DNA of 13,527 nt from Burkholderiales bacterium UBA1834. Its GTDB lineage: Bacteria > Pseudomonadota > Gammaproteobacteria > Burkholderiales > Burkholderiaceae_C. Of this stretch, positions 11,798 to 13,527 are shown piece by piece. The stretch is taken from NCBI GenBank assembly GCA_002339015.1, contig DDJC01000060.1, forward strand, positions 1 to 13,527. Direction: 5' to 3'. The position numbers and the translations under genes are program-made. Under the pieces are notes generated by a model. That model had not been told where the DNA came from. It did no database searches and worked only from the letters and a program-made list of their open reading frames with translations. Position 1 is the first letter of the stretch; the number at the start of each line of letters is the position of its first letter.

Positions 11798-13360
11798 ATG
11801 AGTTTGCTCAAATCCGCCTCCATCGTGTCCCTGTTGACACTGGCATCGCGCATCACGGGTCTGGTGCGCGAATTGCTCATCGCGGCGGCCTTCGGTGCCA
11901 GCGCCACCACCGACGCCTTCCAGGTGGCGTTTCGCATCCCGAACTTGCTGCGGCGGCTGTTCGCCGAAGGGGCGTTTTCGCAGGCCTTCGTGCCCATCCT
12001 GGCCGAAAGCCGCACCCGCCAGGGCGACGAGGCCACCCATCGGCTGATCGATGCCGTGGGGTCGGTGCTGTTCTGGGTGCTGGTGCTGGTGTCGGTGCTG
12101 GGGGTGATCGGCGCGCCGGTGCTGGTGTGGCTGATGGCCTCTGGCCTGAAGGAATCCGGTGGGTTCGATGCCGCCGTGCAGATGACGCGCTGGATGTTTC
12201 CCTACATCGCGTGCATGTCGCTGGTGGCGCTGAGCGCAGGCGTGCTCAACACCTGGGGGCATTTCGCGGTGCCGGCGGCCACGCCTGTGCTGCTCAATCT
12301 GGCCATGATCGTGGCAGCCTTGCTGCTGGCGCCTTGGTTCCGCCAGCAGGGCTGGGATCCGGTGCTGGCACTGGCCGTGGGCGTCATGCTGGGCGGTGTG
12401 CTGCAGTTGGCCATCCAGTTCCCGGCGCTGGCGCGGCGTGGTGTGCTGCCGCGCATCGCCACCACGCGCGCCGCGCTGTCGGGCGCCTGGCACCACGAGG
12501 GCGTGCGCCGCGTGCTGCGTCAGATGGGGCCGGCGGTGCTGGGCGTGTCGGTGGCGCAGCTGTCCCTGCTGATCAACACGCAGATCGCGTCGCACCTGGG
12601 CGCCGGCGCGGTGTCCTGGCTGACCTATGCCGACCGCCTGATGGAGTTCCCCACCGCCTTGCTGGGCGTGGCTCTGGGCGTGGTGCTGCTGCCGCAGCTT
12701 TCCAAGGCGCAGGCCAGCGGGGATGTGGCCCGGTTCTCGGACCTGCTGGATTGGGGCTTGCGCCTGGTGGTGCTGCTGGCGCTGCCCGCCGCGGTGGGCC
12801 TGCTGCTGTTTGCCACGCCGTTGGTGGCGGTGCTGTACCACTATGGCCGTTTCACCGATGCCGACGTGCAGCAGACCGTGCTGGCGCTGATGGGCTATGG
12901 CGTGGGGCTGATGGGCCTGATTGGCGTGAAGATCCTGGCCCCCGGCTTCTACGCCACGCAGGACATCCGCACGCCGGTGCGCATCGGCATCGGGGTGCTG
13001 GTGCTGACGCAGTTGCTCAACCTGGTCTTCGTGCCCTGGCTGTCGCAGGCGGGGCTGGCCCTGTCCATCGGGCTGGCCTCGCTGGTCAACTCCGGGTTGC
13101 TGCTCTGGGGGTTGCGCAAGGCGGGGCGCTACCAGGCCGCGCCGGGCTGGGGGCTGTTCGGTGCCCGCGTGGGGCTGGCCACCGCGCTGCTGGCCGGCGG
13201 CCTGTGGTGGGCCTCGCAGGCTTTCGACTGGCTGGCGCTGCGCCAGCAGCCGTTCGAGCGGGTGGGCCTGCTGCTGGCCTGCTTGGTGGGCGCGGTGGTG
13301 GTCTACTTCGGCACCTTGCTGGCCACGGGCTTGAACCTCAAGGCCACATTCAGGCGCTGA
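11798..13360 (+). CDS. murJ: Lipid II flippase MurJ (MviN)
   Basis: MurJ moves lipid-linked peptidoglycan precursor (lipid II) across the inner membrane. It belongs to the MOP exporter superfamily with 14 membrane helices, which fits the many hydrophobic segments of this 520-residue product. Residues reported as important in the E. coli protein are present at the same N-terminal numbers: R18, R24, D39, R52, R53 and E57, in the segment RIPNLLRRLFAEGAFSQAFV. R280 in YADRLMEFP aligns with E. coli R270. Helix signatures such as LNTWGHFAVPAATPVLLN and ILAPGFYATQDIRTPVRIG are typical. The gene is divergent from rpsT, a common arrangement in betaproteobacteria. ATG 11798 gives the standard N-terminus but has no visible ribosome site. 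It ends 15 bases from the stop of radA on the opposite strand. Confidence 0.97.
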   Translation: MSLLKSASIVSLLTLASRITGLVRELLIAAAFGASATTDAFQVAFRIPNLLRRLFAEGAFSQAFVPILAESRTRQGDEATHRLIDAVGSVLFWVLVLVSVLGVIGAPVLVWLMASGLKESGGFDAAVQMTRWMFPYIACMSLVALSAGVLNTWGHFAVPAATPVLLNLAMIVAALLLAPWFRQQGWDPVLALAVGVMLGGVLQLAIQFPALARRGVLPRIATTRAALSGAWHHEGVRRVLRQMGPAVLGVSVAQLSLLINTQIASHLGAGAVSWLTYADRLMEFPTALLGVALGVVLLPQLSKAQASGDVARFSDLLDWGLRLVVLLALPAAVGLLLFATPLVAVLYHYGRFTDADVQQTVLALMGYGVGLMGLIGVKILAPGFYATQDIRTPVRIGIGVLVLTQLLNLVFVPWLSQAGLALSIGLASLVNSGLLLWGLRKAGRYQAAPGWGLFGARVGLATALLAGGLWWASQAFDWLALRQQPFERVGLLLACLVGAVVVYFGTLLATGLNLKATFRR

Positions 13361-13375
13361 GCGGTCGTCAGGGGG

Positions 13376-13527
13376 TCAAAGCCCGCGCACCAGGTCCACG
13401 GCCTGCTCGATGCGGTCCACGACGTGGATCGTCAGGCCCTCGATGGGCTTCTTGGGCGCGTTGGCGCGCGGCACGATGGCCGTGGAGAAGCCCAGCTTGG
13501 CGGCTTCCTTCAGGCGCTCCTGGCCGC
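13376..13527 (-). CDS. radA: DNA repair protein RadA, C-terminal end (5' part outside window)
   Basis: RadA (Sms) is a RecA-like ATPase with a Lon-like domain that helps process recombination intermediates. Only the last 49 complete codons and the stop are inside the window. Translated on the minus strand they read GQERLKEAAKLGFSTAIVPR, followed by ANAPKKPIEGL and the end DLVRGL, which match the C-terminal Lon-protease-like domain of RadA. The ATPase and zinc-finger parts lie beyond the right edge. It converges with murJ, 15 bases between the stops, with no terminator visible. Confidence 0.9.
   Translation of the reverse strand, partial: GQERLKEAAKLGFSTAIVPRANAPKKPIEGLTIHVVDRIEQAVDLVRGL

Noticed and set aside
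11153..12841. A 562-codon open frame on the minus strand across murJ and rpsT
   Set aside because: It runs antisense to murJ and overlaps rpsT in another frame. Its composition is His/Gln/Arg-rich, without any domain, and the murJ frame has all key residues.
1..13527. CRISPR arrays, tRNA or rRNA genes, transposases, phage genes, toxin-antitoxin pairs
   Set aside because: I looked for regular direct repeats, RNA gene signatures and such proteins on both strands and saw none; the genes present are core functions.

Overview
The window is high-GC chromosomal DNA that looks like a betaproteobacterium of the order Burkholderiales, probably near Aquabacterium, Leptothrix, Ideonella or Rubrivivax. 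I infer this from protein similarity recalled by eye, the flagellar gene order flhA-flhF-flhG-fliA, the DUF3579 gene next to argD and rpsT, and GC-rich palindromic intergenic repeats. No database search was possible.

Left part (1-7862, all plus strand): a flagellar and chemotaxis block. It holds the C-terminal two thirds of flhA (export gate), flhF (SRP-type GTPase that places the flagellum), a diverged flhG, and fliA (sigma-28). Two receptor genes follow. The first is a soluble receptor with its signalling part N-terminal and a probable sensor C-terminal. The second is a membrane receptor with about six transmembrane helices rich in histidine. A good sigma-28 promoter sits just before the second receptor, so the sigma factor made by fliA probably drives it. 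The flhG product has kept the DQAxxLR helix known to stimulate FlhF but has lost the ATP-binding Walker A motif.

Middle (7863-10609): a 353-base gap between converging genes carries a large imperfect palindrome. Then come argF and argD on the minus strand, two arginine-biosynthesis genes only 3 bases apart. They are read from a sigma-70-type promoter followed at once by a hairpin plus T-run that looks like an attenuator or early terminator. Facing the other way is a DUF3579 gene, preceded by a sequence matching the sigma-54 -24/-12 pattern with correct spacing.

Right part (10610-13527): the DUF3579 gene, a second palindromic repeat cluster, a bidirectional terminator, rpsT (ribosomal protein S20, minus) with a clear promoter, then murJ (lipid II flippase, plus), which may be translated from a leaderless transcript. 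The 3' end of radA (minus) enters from the right edge.

Most genes are ordinary core genes. I see no CRISPR array, tRNA, rRNA, prophage or transposase gene. The points most worth a second look are the ATPase-dead FlhG, the argD leader hairpin, the sigma-54-like promoter and the unusual receptors.
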